NCBI GenBank assembly: GCA_022447365.1
Contig: JAKVBL010000006.1
Coordinates: forward strand, 1 to 64,000
Direction of reading: 5' to 3'
Source of the DNA: Oleiphilaceae bacterium
GTDB taxonomy: Bacteria; Pseudomonadota; Gammaproteobacteria; Pseudomonadales; Oleiphilaceae
DNA length: 64,000 bases
The position numbers and the translations under genes were made by a program. Below are positions 46,415 to 54,976 of this stretch, piece after piece (position 1 is the first letter of the stretch; every line of letters starts with the position of its first letter). A model generated the notes under the pieces. It searched no databases, was not told the origin of the DNA, and worked only from the letters and a program-made list of their open reading frames with translations.

Positions 46415-47308
46415 ATGAAAGATAAACTCATCGCTTGGTTAGTGACGCGCATTTTGAAGTTGCTGTCGTTACTGTCTTACTCATCAACGCAAAAGCTTGG
46501 GCGTGTCATTGGACGAGCGTTGTGGCTCGGTGACTCTAGTCTTACGCGGGTGACTAAAGTCAATGTAGAGCTTGCATTCCCAGACTTAGAACAAGAACAG
46601 CAACAAGCACTCATCAAAGCTAGCTTAACAGAAACCGCAAAGCTTTTTGCTGAGTTTGGCGCAATGTGGGAATGGCCTACAGAGAAAGCGCTAGGTTTAG
46701 TTAAGTCTGTTAGGGGCAAAGAGTTATTCGATATGGCGTCAGAGCAAAACAAAGGGTTGATCGTTCTTGCGCCGCACCATGGCAATTGGGAATTGGTTGG
46801 TTTGTATTTATCTACATTACGCCCCATGGCTGCCTTATATCGCCCCCCTAAAATAAAGCCTTTAGAAGACTACATGTCTAAAGTGCGTGGTCGTCATGGC
46901 TCAGAGTTAGTGCCTACCACGAAACGTGGGGTGATTCGTTTGTTCTCGATTTTGCGTGAGCAAGGAATGGTTGGTGTATTACCTGATCAGGTTCCTCAAG
47001 GCAGCGGCGGTATTTTCGCACCATTCATGGGGGTCGAAGCGAATTCTGTCAAGCTGGTGTCGCGTTTGATCGAAAAGACAGACTGCTTGGTATTAAGTCT
47101 GGTTGCGATGCGCCGTGAGGACGGTACGGGATTTGACTTGATCTTTAGAAAGGCAGATCCGGATATTTATAGTGATGACTTATATACCTCGGTTGCTGCT
47201 ATGAATCGAACAGTTGGGACCTGTGTGCGTGATAGACCCGAACAATATCAATGGGAATATAAGCGTTTCAAAGACGCACGAAAGGGAAGTCGACATACCT
47301 ACGGATAG
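46415..47308 (+). CDS. Lipid A late acyltransferase (LpxL/LpxM family)
   Basis: 297 residues. An N-terminal membrane anchor (about 5-22) is followed by the acyltransferase core with H121-x4-E126 in APHHGNWEL, the LpxL/HtrB catalytic motif. PPKIKPLEDYMSKVRGRHG and the loop LPDQVPQGSGGIFAPFMG are family features. It should add a secondary acyl chain (laurate or myristate) to Kdo-lipid A. The site of acylation and chain length cannot be told. It is divergent from the GT4-SGNH gene, and the next gene starts 7 bases after the stop. Confidence 0.85.
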   Translation: MKDKLIAWLVTRILKLLSLLSYSSTQKLGRVIGRALWLGDSSLTRVTKVNVELAFPDLEQEQQQALIKASLTETAKLFAEFGAMWEWPTEKALGLVKSVRGKELFDMASEQNKGLIVLAPHHGNWELVGLYLSTLRPMAALYRPPKIKPLEDYMSKVRGRHGSELVPTTKRGVIRLFSILREQGMVGVLPDQVPQGSGGIFAPFMGVEANSVKLVSRLIEKTDCLVLSLVAMRREDGTGFDLIFRKADPDIYSDDLYTSVAAMNRTVGTCVRDRPEQYQWEYKRFKDARKGSRHTYG

Positions 47309-47315
47309 CTCGCGT

Positions 47316-48062
47316 ATGCAACGAACAATTGTCTGTTTGAAGTGGGGTGAGATGTACGGCCCTCAATACGTCAACAATCTCTACGCAATGATTAGGCGTA
47401 ATCTACAGGGCGATTTTCGCTTTGTTTGTCTAACGGATAATTCGACCGGCATTCGATCCGAAGTTGATTGCCAGCCTTTGCCAGATTTTCCAGAACCTGA
47501 ATGGAAGTATGCGAGATACTGCTCAGCATGGCGCAAATTAGCCTTGTTTGATGCGGGTAAGTTGGGCCTAAACGGCCGTATTTTATTCTTAGATTTAGAC
47601 CTTGTTATATTGAGTGCCATTGATGAGCTCTTTGAAGGTGATGCGCCTTTTTTGATGCTAGAAAATTGGTATCAACCTGGTAATGGTCAGGCGTCTTTAA
47701 TGCGTTATGACAGTGACTTTGCCAAACCTGTATTAGACGAGTACTTGTCTGATTCTGAGACGATATTGAAGACTTACGTAACTGAGCAAGCGTTTATTGC
47801 AGAGCGTTTGTGCGTTAATGGCGCTTACTTTGACCCAAGTTATTGCGTGAGCTTTAAAAAACATGTGATGCATAGTGATTGGCGTCGTTTTACGAGCAAG
47901 CCCTATGATAAACCCGAGGGGGCCAAGGTCATTGTGTTTCATGGTCGGCCAAACCCGCCGGATGCGATTAAAGGTGATTGGGGGAAGTCATTACCTGCAT
48001 TAAAACGCTGGTGGAAGGGTTTAAAGCCTTGTCCTTGGATTGCCGATTATTGGCGTGAGTAA
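47316..48062 (+). CDS. Putative glycosyltransferase (GT-A, DxD type) of the LPS cluster
   Basis: 248 residues from ATG 47316 (MQRTIVCLKWGEMYG). RILFLDLDLVIL is a DxD-type metal/nucleotide-sugar site, preceded by FVCLTDNSTGI and SAWRKLALFD. The layout fits GT8-like retaining enzymes, but the family is not certain. A longer frame upstream overlaps the acyltransferase gene and is not used. It overlaps the convergent kdkA gene by 16 bases. A role in LPS outer core is inferred from the neighbours. Confidence 0.7.
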   Translation: MQRTIVCLKWGEMYGPQYVNNLYAMIRRNLQGDFRFVCLTDNSTGIRSEVDCQPLPDFPEPEWKYARYCSAWRKLALFDAGKLGLNGRILFLDLDLVILSAIDELFEGDAPFLMLENWYQPGNGQASLMRYDSDFAKPVLDEYLSDSETILKTYVTEQAFIAERLCVNGAYFDPSYCVSFKKHVMHSDWRRFTSKPYDKPEGAKVIVFHGRPNPPDAIKGDWGKSLPALKRWWKGLKPCPWIADYWRE

Positions 48063-48760
48063 GCGTACTCGTAGTGCTCCATAAACTGGGTCCAGTTTGC
48101 TTCGGTCCAAATAATTCCATGTCGAACATGTTCTTTGATGAAGCTGCGCTCTAGACGTTCGATCATGCGCATCCGGTGTCGTTCTTTCAGTTTAAAGATT
48201 TTAGCTTGGTCAAAGTCGATGACCCAAACCTTTTTCTGAGCATCTACCAGAATGTTCTGAATATTTAGGTCGGGGTGGAAGACGCCATGCTTGTGCAGGT
48301 CTGCAATGCAATAGGCCAAGTCTTTAATAAGTTGGTTGCTTGCAGGTTCTTGCAGTACTTTGAGAAGGTCTTCTGCTGTGTCGATGCGTTTCGTGAGAAG
48401 GTCTGCCGTATAGTGACGTCCTCTTTTAATAACGCGCGCGCCCGCAGGCTCTGGAACGGGTAGTCCTGCATCATGGAGTTTCTGTAGTATTCGGAACTCT
48501 TTGATAGATCGTGTTTTATCAAACGAAAAGAATAAATAGTGATCACGATTAAAGCGGCTAATTAGCCCGCCTCGATAATAGTGACGCAACACAAGTGCAT
48601 ACTCGTTATGGCGCACAAACCAGGTTGTTCCTCTGCCAGATTCATGACCTTCAACTGCATGAATACTTTGCCAATACTTAGGGTCAAAGTATTCGGTTTT
48701 TTGTTCATGGAAAATTCCATGATTAACTTTAATGAAGGTGTTTTTCAGCATGTACGTCAT
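48047..48760 (-). CDS. kdkA: 3-deoxy-D-manno-octulosonic acid kinase
   Basis: 237 residues with a protein-kinase-like fold. The catalytic loop HKHGVFHPDLNIQNILV and the metal site VIDFDQAK are clear, and RGTTWFVRHNEYALVLRHYYRGG matches KdkA N-terminal sequence. KdkA phosphorylates Kdo at O-4 in lipid A-Kdo; bacteria with it (Haemophilus, Vibrio) commonly have a single Kdo made by monofunctional WaaA. It follows the ELM1-GT4 gene by 8 bases in the same direction. M1 or M4 could be the start. Confidence 0.88.
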   Translation of the reverse strand: MTYMLKNTFIKVNHGIFHEQKTEYFDPKYWQSIHAVEGHESGRGTTWFVRHNEYALVLRHYYRGGLISRFNRDHYLFFSFDKTRSIKEFRILQKLHDAGLPVPEPAGARVIKRGRHYTADLLTKRIDTAEDLLKVLQEPASNQLIKDLAYCIADLHKHGVFHPDLNIQNILVDAQKKVWVIDFDQAKIFKLKERHRMRMIERLERSFIKEHVRHGIIWTEANWTQFMEHYEYAYSRQ

Positions 48761-48768
48761 TTATCGAT

Positions 48769-50793
48769 TTAAAGCTTGCTAACCATAGCGGATTTTTGCC
48801 AAAGCTCTTTATAAAGTTGCAATGTTTTTTGTGTGGTTTGGCTTTTTTCAAAGTGCGTTTGAACGAATGCGTGAGCATTGTCTCCTACAAGACTTCGTTT
48901 GTCAGTTGAGAGAGTGTAAATTTTTTGTAGCGCAGCAATGAAAGATGACTCATTTTGCGCTTTATATAATGCGTACGGAATTAGCTCTGGAGCAATGATG
49001 TCTCTACTTGTTCCGTGATCAGGCGCTAGAACGAATGTTTTCATCGCTTGTGCTTCTATGATGGTTCGCCCAAATGATTCTGGTTTGGTCGTAGCGGACA
49101 GTACAACATCCGCGTTTTCATAAAACGGCTGCAGATTTTTCTGATGCTCTACAAAACGCACGGTATGACAAGAGCTTTCAGACAGCTTCTGAATCTCTTT
49201 GTAGTAATCATCCTTTCCTGTTTTGTCACCAATAAAAATTAGCTCGACTCGTGTGTTATTAAATTGTTCAAGTGCTTTTAAGACAAATGCATGTCCTTTT
49301 AATCGGGTAAATCTCGCAGGCATCAAGAGAGTAAATACTTCTTTTTCTTTTGGTTGGCTTTGTTCTTGAGCAGGTTTAAAAAAATGCGTATCAACCCCGC
49401 GATTAATCGTCACAATGTGATTGGCAAGTGCTGGATAGGTGCTTTGTATATGCCTTTCAACAAACTGAGAAACTGCGATTGTTCTGACTCCACGTAGCAT
49501 TGCGGAGTTATAGAAACGCTTTGCAGCGGGTTGATGTCCATAGACTCCATGGAAAGTCGCAACGTAGGGTACGCCGCTCAGCTTAGACGCCAATAGGGTG
49601 CTCCACGCTGGGGCCCTAGAGCGAACATGTAACAAGTTTATGCCGTGTTCTTTGATTAATCGCACCATTGCGAAAGCATTGAGTATGATGCGGACAGGAT
49701 TCTTGCTGTGAACGGGCAGAGTATGGTGTCTGACATTGAACAGATTCAGTTCCTTAGTCAGCTTTCCGCCGGATGAAATGACGCTCGACTTGATGTGATT
49801 TGAGGACAAATGTTCAGCCAGCTCTATCGTTCCGCGTTCTACACCTCCGCCGTGTAATGCCGGAAGAATTTGCGCAACATGCGGCGCGGCTTTTCTTTGT
49901 TCCACTTTTTTTAAAAGCCAGTGTACGGCGCGTTCAGCTTCGTTGATGATCGCGCTCTGTGCTTCTGAGCTTGGTGCGTGTGAACTTTGGTGTTTTGAGT
50001 TGTGAGAGGGTGCAGGCGCTTTGTCTTCAATATATCGAAAGATGAGATTTTCTTGCTCGAGTGTTTTTAGTTCGTTGAGAACCTTGTTACGTCTCAATAT
50101 TCGTCGTTTGGATTTCAAATGAAGCACGCCCACAGGCTCTTGAGTATTGAGAGCCTCATACATCATATTTATGCTATCGGGGCTGACCCAAATCGATTTG
50201 GCGCTTGCCAGTATTGGTTCAATGTCAGCTGTTGCCTCAATGATTTTGATATGACTTAGCTGTTGTTGAATAGCCTGAGCAGTGCTAACAGGAGTGCGTC
50301 GAGAACAAGAGACTGACCATGGTAATGAGTCGTCTTGTGAGATAGTCGTAATCTGCTTGATGATTTTTTCTTCATCCCAAATGAAGTGTTTGGATTGTCC
50401 GCCTAATAAAATCAGACCTTCTGATCTTGTGTCCGATGCAATTGCGGATTTCTTGATTAACGGCCCTTTTGTAGTGAGTACGCGCTCACTATTTTTAAGT
50501 TTGTCATGTCTTGGTGCGATGATCGCATCAAATAAACCATGAGGAAGAGAGGGTGACATAACAGAGCAGGATAAAGCCTGATACTGTTTTGCGAGCGAGA
50601 GTACTGCCTTGTGCGTGCTATGGCCTGCACCAATCACAATATCAAAAGTTGATTCAGAGCTTGGTTGCTGATCTGTATTTATATCGATCCATGATGTGGC
50701 GATTGGAACTTGTTCTTTAAAGGCGCACTCTAGGGCCTCAAGTTGTTTGCGGTGGCCTGTTTTGTTGTCAGTCACGAAACAAATTGAAATCAT
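48769..50793 (-). CDS. ELM1-like domain fused to a GT4 glycosyltransferase
   Basis: 674 residues, twice the usual length. The first 265 residues resemble the ELM1/DUF1022 family: TDNKTGHRKQLEAL, GAGHSTHKA, AIIAPRHD, ILLGGQSKHFIWD, SCSRRTP and WVSPDSINMMYEAL. A low-complexity serine/histidine linker (about 265-285) leads to a GT4 domain from about 305: LPALHGGGVERGTIELAEHL, ARFTRLKGHAFVLKAL and the EX7E site ESFGRTIIE. ELM1 proteins are themselves thought to be GT-B-like, so this may be a tandem transferase. It lies between kdkA and the divergent waaA, hence an LPS core role. Confidence 0.75.
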   Translation of the reverse strand: MISICFVTDNKTGHRKQLEALECAFKEQVPIATSWIDINTDQQPSSESTFDIVIGAGHSTHKAVLSLAKQYQALSCSVMSPSLPHGLFDAIIAPRHDKLKNSERVLTTKGPLIKKSAIASDTRSEGLILLGGQSKHFIWDEEKIIKQITTISQDDSLPWSVSCSRRTPVSTAQAIQQQLSHIKIIEATADIEPILASAKSIWVSPDSINMMYEALNTQEPVGVLHLKSKRRILRRNKVLNELKTLEQENLIFRYIEDKAPAPSHNSKHQSSHAPSSEAQSAIINEAERAVHWLLKKVEQRKAAPHVAQILPALHGGGVERGTIELAEHLSSNHIKSSVISSGGKLTKELNLFNVRHHTLPVHSKNPVRIILNAFAMVRLIKEHGINLLHVRSRAPAWSTLLASKLSGVPYVATFHGVYGHQPAAKRFYNSAMLRGVRTIAVSQFVERHIQSTYPALANHIVTINRGVDTHFFKPAQEQSQPKEKEVFTLLMPARFTRLKGHAFVLKALEQFNNTRVELIFIGDKTGKDDYYKEIQKLSESSCHTVRFVEHQKNLQPFYENADVVLSATTKPESFGRTIIEAQAMKTFVLAPDHGTSRDIIAPELIPYALYKAQNESSFIAALQKIYTLSTDKRSLVGDNAHAFVQTHFEKSQTTQKTLQLYKELWQKSAMVSKL

Positions 50794-50822
50794 GGAAGCA
50801 GTCGCTTTATTACGTATATTGA

Positions 50823-50851
50823 TTGGGCAGTTTTTCGCACTAAGGTATACT
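50823..50851 (+). promoter_or_regulatory. Promoter of waaA
   Basis: TTGGGC (50823-50828) and TATACT (50846-50851) with a 17-base spacer. Start of transcription would be near 50858, just before the ribosome binding site GATGAGG (50864-50870). Confidence 0.65.
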
Positions 50852-50880
50852 CGCGAGCTGTTCGATGAGGCGCTTTGTAT

Positions 50881-52146
50881 ATGGTCCGGTTAGTTTACTC
50901 AATTATTATTGCGATCTGCATTCCTTTTGTGCTGTTGCACTTATTGCTTCGAGGGATTCGCTCGCCTGAGTATCGATCACGTCGCTTGGAGCGTTTAGGC
51001 TTTTTTAAGGCCCCAGAACAAGCTCAAGATTTTTGGATTCATGCTGTTTCCGTCGGAGAGTTGCTTGCGGCAGAACCTATTATTCGAGAGCTGCAAACTC
51101 GTTATCCTGCAAAGCGTATTACTGTCACGACAATGACGCCTACGAGCTCTGCATTGGTGAGTAAGCTATTTGGTGACTCTGTTTATCATGTATATGCCCC
51201 ATATGATTTTCCGTTGTTTGTCGGTGCGTTTCTTAAGCGTATTCGTCCCAAGTTTGTAATTATCATGGAAACTGAGCTTTGGCCGAATATGCTGCATGGT
51301 GCGCAGAAGGCGGGTTGTTCTGTGGTACTAGCTAATGCTCGCTTATCTGAGCGTTCTGCGCGAGGTTATAAGCGCTTTTTGCTACTGCTTTCGTGGCTTT
51401 TTGATAGTTTGCAGCTGGTGCTATGTCAGTTTAAACCGGATGCCGAACGGTTTGAGCGGTTAGGTATTTCACCAGATCGTATTCGCGTCACCGGAAGCCT
51501 AAAATTCGATATGCAATTTGACGCAGAACTCGCCGAAAAAGGTCTGATCTTGAGAGAGGGACTCGATTCTGAGCAAATGATTTGGATCGCGGCGAGCACG
51601 CATGAGGGTGAAGATGCCAAGGTTCTAGCTGTGCATCAGGAATTAAAACAGCGTTACCCTGATTTGCTATTGATATTGGTGCCACGACATCCAGTGCGTT
51701 TTGATTCTGCATATCGTTTAGCCCATGAGATGGGGTTTCGTGTCGGCAGATACAGTGAACGAGAAAGTTTGTTGCCCGATGAGGATGTTTACGTCTTAGA
51801 TGTTATGGGGCAGTTGATGCGTTTTTATGCGGCGAGCGACATTGTTTTTATCGGAGGTTCTCTAACGGAAGTTGGTGGCCATAATCCGATAGAGCCCGGA
51901 GCATTGGGTAAGCCTATGCTGATTGGCCCTCACTATTTTAATTTTGAAATGATATGTCGAGAGTTCATGGCATCCAGCTCGTTAAGTGTTGTGCAGGATG
52001 ATGCTGATTTGAAGGTGCAATTGAGCCGATTACTTCAGGATCCAAAAATGGCCGCTGAGTTAGGAAATGCTGCGTTTGACGTGGTGGAGAAGGGTAAGGG
52101 CGCAATCGCTAGGGTTGTCGATGCAATTGCGCCAGAACTAGATTAG
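50881..52146 (+). CDS. waaA: Kdo transferase
   Basis: 421 residues from ATG 50881. WaaA joins Kdo to lipid IVA. An N-terminal membrane anchor (VRLVYSIIIAICIPFVLLHLLLRG) is followed by the acceptor domain with WIHAVSVGELLAAEPI, whose Glu is catalytic, and YAPYDFPLFVGAFLKRIRPKFVIIMETELWPN. The donor domain has GGSLTEVGGHNPIEPGALGKP, the CMP-Kdo site. Presence of kdkA next to it suggests a monofunctional enzyme (inference). It overlaps the convergent tolC gene by four bases. Confidence 0.95.
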   Translation: MVRLVYSIIIAICIPFVLLHLLLRGIRSPEYRSRRLERLGFFKAPEQAQDFWIHAVSVGELLAAEPIIRELQTRYPAKRITVTTMTPTSSALVSKLFGDSVYHVYAPYDFPLFVGAFLKRIRPKFVIIMETELWPNMLHGAQKAGCSVVLANARLSERSARGYKRFLLLLSWLFDSLQLVLCQFKPDAERFERLGISPDRIRVTGSLKFDMQFDAELAEKGLILREGLDSEQMIWIAASTHEGEDAKVLAVHQELKQRYPDLLLILVPRHPVRFDSAYRLAHEMGFRVGRYSERESLLPDEDVYVLDVMGQLMRFYAASDIVFIGGSLTEVGGHNPIEPGALGKPMLIGPHYFNFEMICREFMASSSLSVVQDDADLKVQLSRLLQDPKMAAELGNAAFDVVEKGKGAIARVVDAIAPELD

Positions 52147-53495
52147 TTAGCTTGCAAGATCAGGCTTTCGTTGATCGCAGCGAGATCTTCTTCATGAAGC
52201 GTACCGGCAGCTTGTTTTAGCTTGAGACTGCTGATGATGAAATCGAACCGCGCACTCGCATAATCACGCAATGCTGTGAAGTAATTTCTTTCCGCATCGA
52301 GTACTTCAACAATATTACGTGTTCCAACGTTATAGCCTTCACGTGTTGCTTCGAGAGCGCTCTCACGAGAGATAATATTCTGTTTCAAAGAGTCAACGGT
52401 TTGAGAGTTTGTACGCAAGTTAATGAACTCTGAGCGTGTTTCAATTTCAGCCGAGCGTTGCGCTGCTGTGAGTTGATGCATTGCTTGCTCGGAGAGTAAA
52501 CGAGCACGTTTTGACGCTGCACTTGTTCCGCCGCCAGCATATATAGGGAGGTTCAGATTTATAAAAACCGTACCTCTTTCCGCTTCTGTTTCAACATTGT
52601 TATTGAAAATACCTGATTTCACCTCATCAAGATTTGTGTTATCAAAGCCAGCGGTGAGAGTCAGAGTTGGATAATGTACTGCGCGCTTGGATTTGTAACC
52701 CATTTCTAATGCCTTGGCGTTAAAGTGGGCAGCAATTACAGAAGGGTTATTTTCGATAGCGCTATTTACCCATGACTCAATACTATCTGTTGGATCAATT
52801 GTTGTTTCGTAGGTGTCTGAAAGTGTTTTTAGATCTATTGCGTATTGGCCAGTGATGCGTGACAGAGTCTCGCGGGCAATCGTCAATGCGCCTTCTGCGC
52901 GAATTCGTGTCGTTTGGGATGAGTCGTAAGATGCTTTTGCCTCGTGCACATCGGTGATCGCAATCAATCCAACCTCAAATTGTTCTTTCGCTTGTTCATA
53001 TTGACGTTTAACGGCTGTTTCTAAGGCTTGGCTAGCAATCAAATCTTCTTCTGCGCGAAGCACGTTAAAATAAGCTTCGGATACTTTAAGAATGAGATTT
53101 TGTTGCGCTGTTAAGAACTCAGCTTCTGCGCGTGATGATCCATATTCTGAAGCAGAAAGATCGTACCATCGAGGCATGTTAAACAAAGGTTGCGTTAAGC
53201 TCACGCCGTAAGTTGTACTTTTATAGGAGTCCGATACGTTTGGACCTTTTTTGATCTCGTCATTGGTATGACCAATGCTTGCGTCAGCGTCGATTTGAGG
53301 AAGAAGATTAGCTAATGCTATGTTTTCTTGTTCTTGCTCCGCTACGTAAGCTGATTCGGCAGCAGCAATGTCGGCATCGTAGGTGAGAGCACTTTGATAC
53401 AACTCTACTAAGTCATAAGTGTCTGCTAGAGCGGAGCCTACGTTAGCTAAACAGCTAATACCGATACATAGAACTAGTTTTTTAATTGATATCAT
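52143..53495 (-). CDS. tolC: TolC-type outer-membrane efflux channel
   Basis: 450 residues. Signal peptide 1-24 (KKLVLCIGISCLANVGSALA). Two repeated halves of the outer-membrane factor family are visible: DADIAAAESAYVAEQEQE with LLPQIDADASIGH in the first and NPSVIAAHFNAKALEMGYKSKRAVHYPTLTLT in the second; GYNVGTRNIVEVLDAERNYFTA is the typical end of the second coiled-coil hairpin. It forms a trimeric tunnel for drug efflux and type I secretion. Its place beside nudF is the same as in E. coli and Pseudomonas. Confidence 0.92.
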   Translation of the reverse strand: MISIKKLVLCIGISCLANVGSALADTYDLVELYQSALTYDADIAAAESAYVAEQEQENIALANLLPQIDADASIGHTNDEIKKGPNVSDSYKSTTYGVSLTQPLFNMPRWYDLSASEYGSSRAEAEFLTAQQNLILKVSEAYFNVLRAEEDLIASQALETAVKRQYEQAKEQFEVGLIAITDVHEAKASYDSSQTTRIRAEGALTIARETLSRITGQYAIDLKTLSDTYETTIDPTDSIESWVNSAIENNPSVIAAHFNAKALEMGYKSKRAVHYPTLTLTAGFDNTNLDEVKSGIFNNNVETEAERGTVFINLNLPIYAGGGTSAASKRARLLSEQAMHQLTAAQRSAEIETRSEFINLRTNSQTVDSLKQNIISRESALEATREGYNVGTRNIVEVLDAERNYFTALRDYASARFDFIISSLKLKQAAGTLHEEDLAAINESLILQAN

Positions 53496-53661
53496 GAGTA
53501 GACAAAATCCTTATGCATTTCAAAAAAACACGTGTAACTGAGTATAAGGTAGCAGTTGCTAGGCATTCTGGACAATATTTTTGCGTAACTTTACACTTGC
53601 GCCGCTATTTGCGGTGCCTTCGATGGGATGGCCTGCTTCAAAAACTTTTAAAGAGTAACGA

Positions 53662-54276
53662 ATGGCAAACTTTACGCACGAACACTGGAGCATGATTCAA
53701 GAAGAGTCTTGTTATGAGGGCTTTTTCAAACTTATTCGATATCACTTTAAACATCGCCTGTTTGAGGGTGGTGAGAGCCCGGTGTTGTCGCGTGAAATTT
53801 TTGTGCGTGGTGATGCGAGTTGTGTCTTGCTCTATGACCCAGATAAGGATTCGATTGTGCTCGTTGAGCAATTTCGTATTGGTGGACTTCATCATTCAGA
53901 CTCACCTTGGATGCTTGAGCTTGTTGCCGGTATCAACGAAGAATCAGAGTTGCCAGCTGATGTTGTGGTGCGTGAAGCGCAAGAAGAAGCGGGTGCAGAT
54001 GTATTGGATTTGATGCATATCTATGAGTTTTATCCGTCTCCAGGAGGCTCTACCGAGCGCATTCACTTATTTGTTGGCTTGGTTCATAGCGTAGGTCTTG
54101 GTGGTGTGCATGGCCTTGAAGAAGAAGGTGAAGACATAAAGGTGCATGTTATAGGGTTTGATAAAGCTATGGAGATGCTCAAAGATAATAAAATTGATAA
54201 TTCCCCAGCGATCATTGCCTTGCAATGGTTGGCGTTAAACAAACAAGACGTTAACGAGCATTGGTCAGGTAAATAG
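53662..54276 (+). CDS. nudF: ADP-ribose pyrophosphatase
   Basis: 204 residues. The Nudix box is intact: GINEESELPADVVVREAQEE with AGA following (GX5EX7REUXEEXGU). FYPSPGGSTERIHLFVG after it is typical of NudF and holds the proline-containing selectivity region. It hydrolyses ADP-ribose to AMP and ribose 5-phosphate. Divergent from tolC, it starts the nudF-yqiB-cpdA-yqiA block. Confidence 0.93.
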   Translation: MANFTHEHWSMIQEESCYEGFFKLIRYHFKHRLFEGGESPVLSREIFVRGDASCVLLYDPDKDSIVLVEQFRIGGLHHSDSPWMLELVAGINEESELPADVVVREAQEEAGADVLDLMHIYEFYPSPGGSTERIHLFVGLVHSVGLGGVHGLEEEGEDIKVHVIGFDKAMEMLKDNKIDNSPAIIALQWLALNKQDVNEHWSGK

Positions 54277-54279
54277 TTC

Positions 54280-54732
54280 GTGGTTAGAAAATACGTTCCA
54301 GATATCTCTCATCTGAATGCTTTGTTTGAAAGCAACTATCGCCGCTTAATGAAATTACTGCATCTTGTTGATGAAGGTGATGAGCTAAATATTTCTTTGT
54401 ATAACGGATCTCATTTTATTGGGACGGTTCATGCTCAAAATATCGAGACCTCAAAATACACCGACACAATTTTACTAGAGCAAGTCTCCTCAGCAGGGCC
54501 TTGGCTGAATAATCCATCTTTAATGGTTCGTCTTTATCATGATGCGGCTGTTGCGGAGGTCATTAGTCGTAAAGGGTATCGAGCACTTTCTGGTGTGAAC
54601 TCTTACCCAAATAAAGATATGAATCTGCCGGATGAGAAAACGCAGCTGAATCGTTTTTTATCAGAATGGTTGAGTTTTTGTTTGCGCTACGGGATTTGTG
54701 ATACACACCCGTTTAACCCGAGTAAACTGTGA
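54280..54732 (+). CDS. yqiB: DUF1249 protein YqiB
   Basis: 150 residues. YVPDISHLNALFESNYRRLMKLL and the end LNRFLSEWLSFCLRYGICDT are DUF1249 hallmarks. Start GTG 54280, four bases after nudF, with no strong ribosome binding site, so coupling is likely. The family is conserved between nudF and cpdA in gammaproteobacteria; its function is not known to me. Confidence 0.85.
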   Translation: MVRKYVPDISHLNALFESNYRRLMKLLHLVDEGDELNISLYNGSHFIGTVHAQNIETSKYTDTILLEQVSSAGPWLNNPSLMVRLYHDAAVAEVISRKGYRALSGVNSYPNKDMNLPDEKTQLNRFLSEWLSFCLRYGICDTHPFNPSKL

Positions 54733-54797
54733 AGCTCGTGCTAGACGCGCCGTCAAGTTCGCTTTAACTTTATTGTGTGTGAAACATAGCGTCTTAT

Positions 54798-54856
54798 CTT
54801 TAAGGGCATAGAAACAGCATAAAAATGAATACAATAAATAGCTGTCACCCTTAAAG
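54798..54856. repeat. Inverted repeat between yqiB and cpdA
   Basis: CTTTAAGGG (54798-54806) pairs with CCCTTAAAG (54848-54856), and inside ACAGC (54814-54818) pairs with GCTGT (54841-54845). No T run follows. A -10-like TATACT lies at 54887-54892, ahead of cpdA. The rest of the 244-base gap shows nothing. Confidence 0.5.
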
Positions 54857-54976
54857 CGCAATACGAGACAGAACGACTAGTTTGTCTATACTAATTTGTC
54901 ATCGTACTGTCGAATGATTGAATAAAACGTTATTTGCACTGAGCGTGTAAGCAATAACAACTAGAGCCGAACTCCA

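Noticed and set aside
47214..47315. Upstream extension of the DxD glycosyltransferase gene
   Set aside because: It overlaps the end of the acyltransferase gene out of frame and has low-quality sequence; ATG 47316 fits better.
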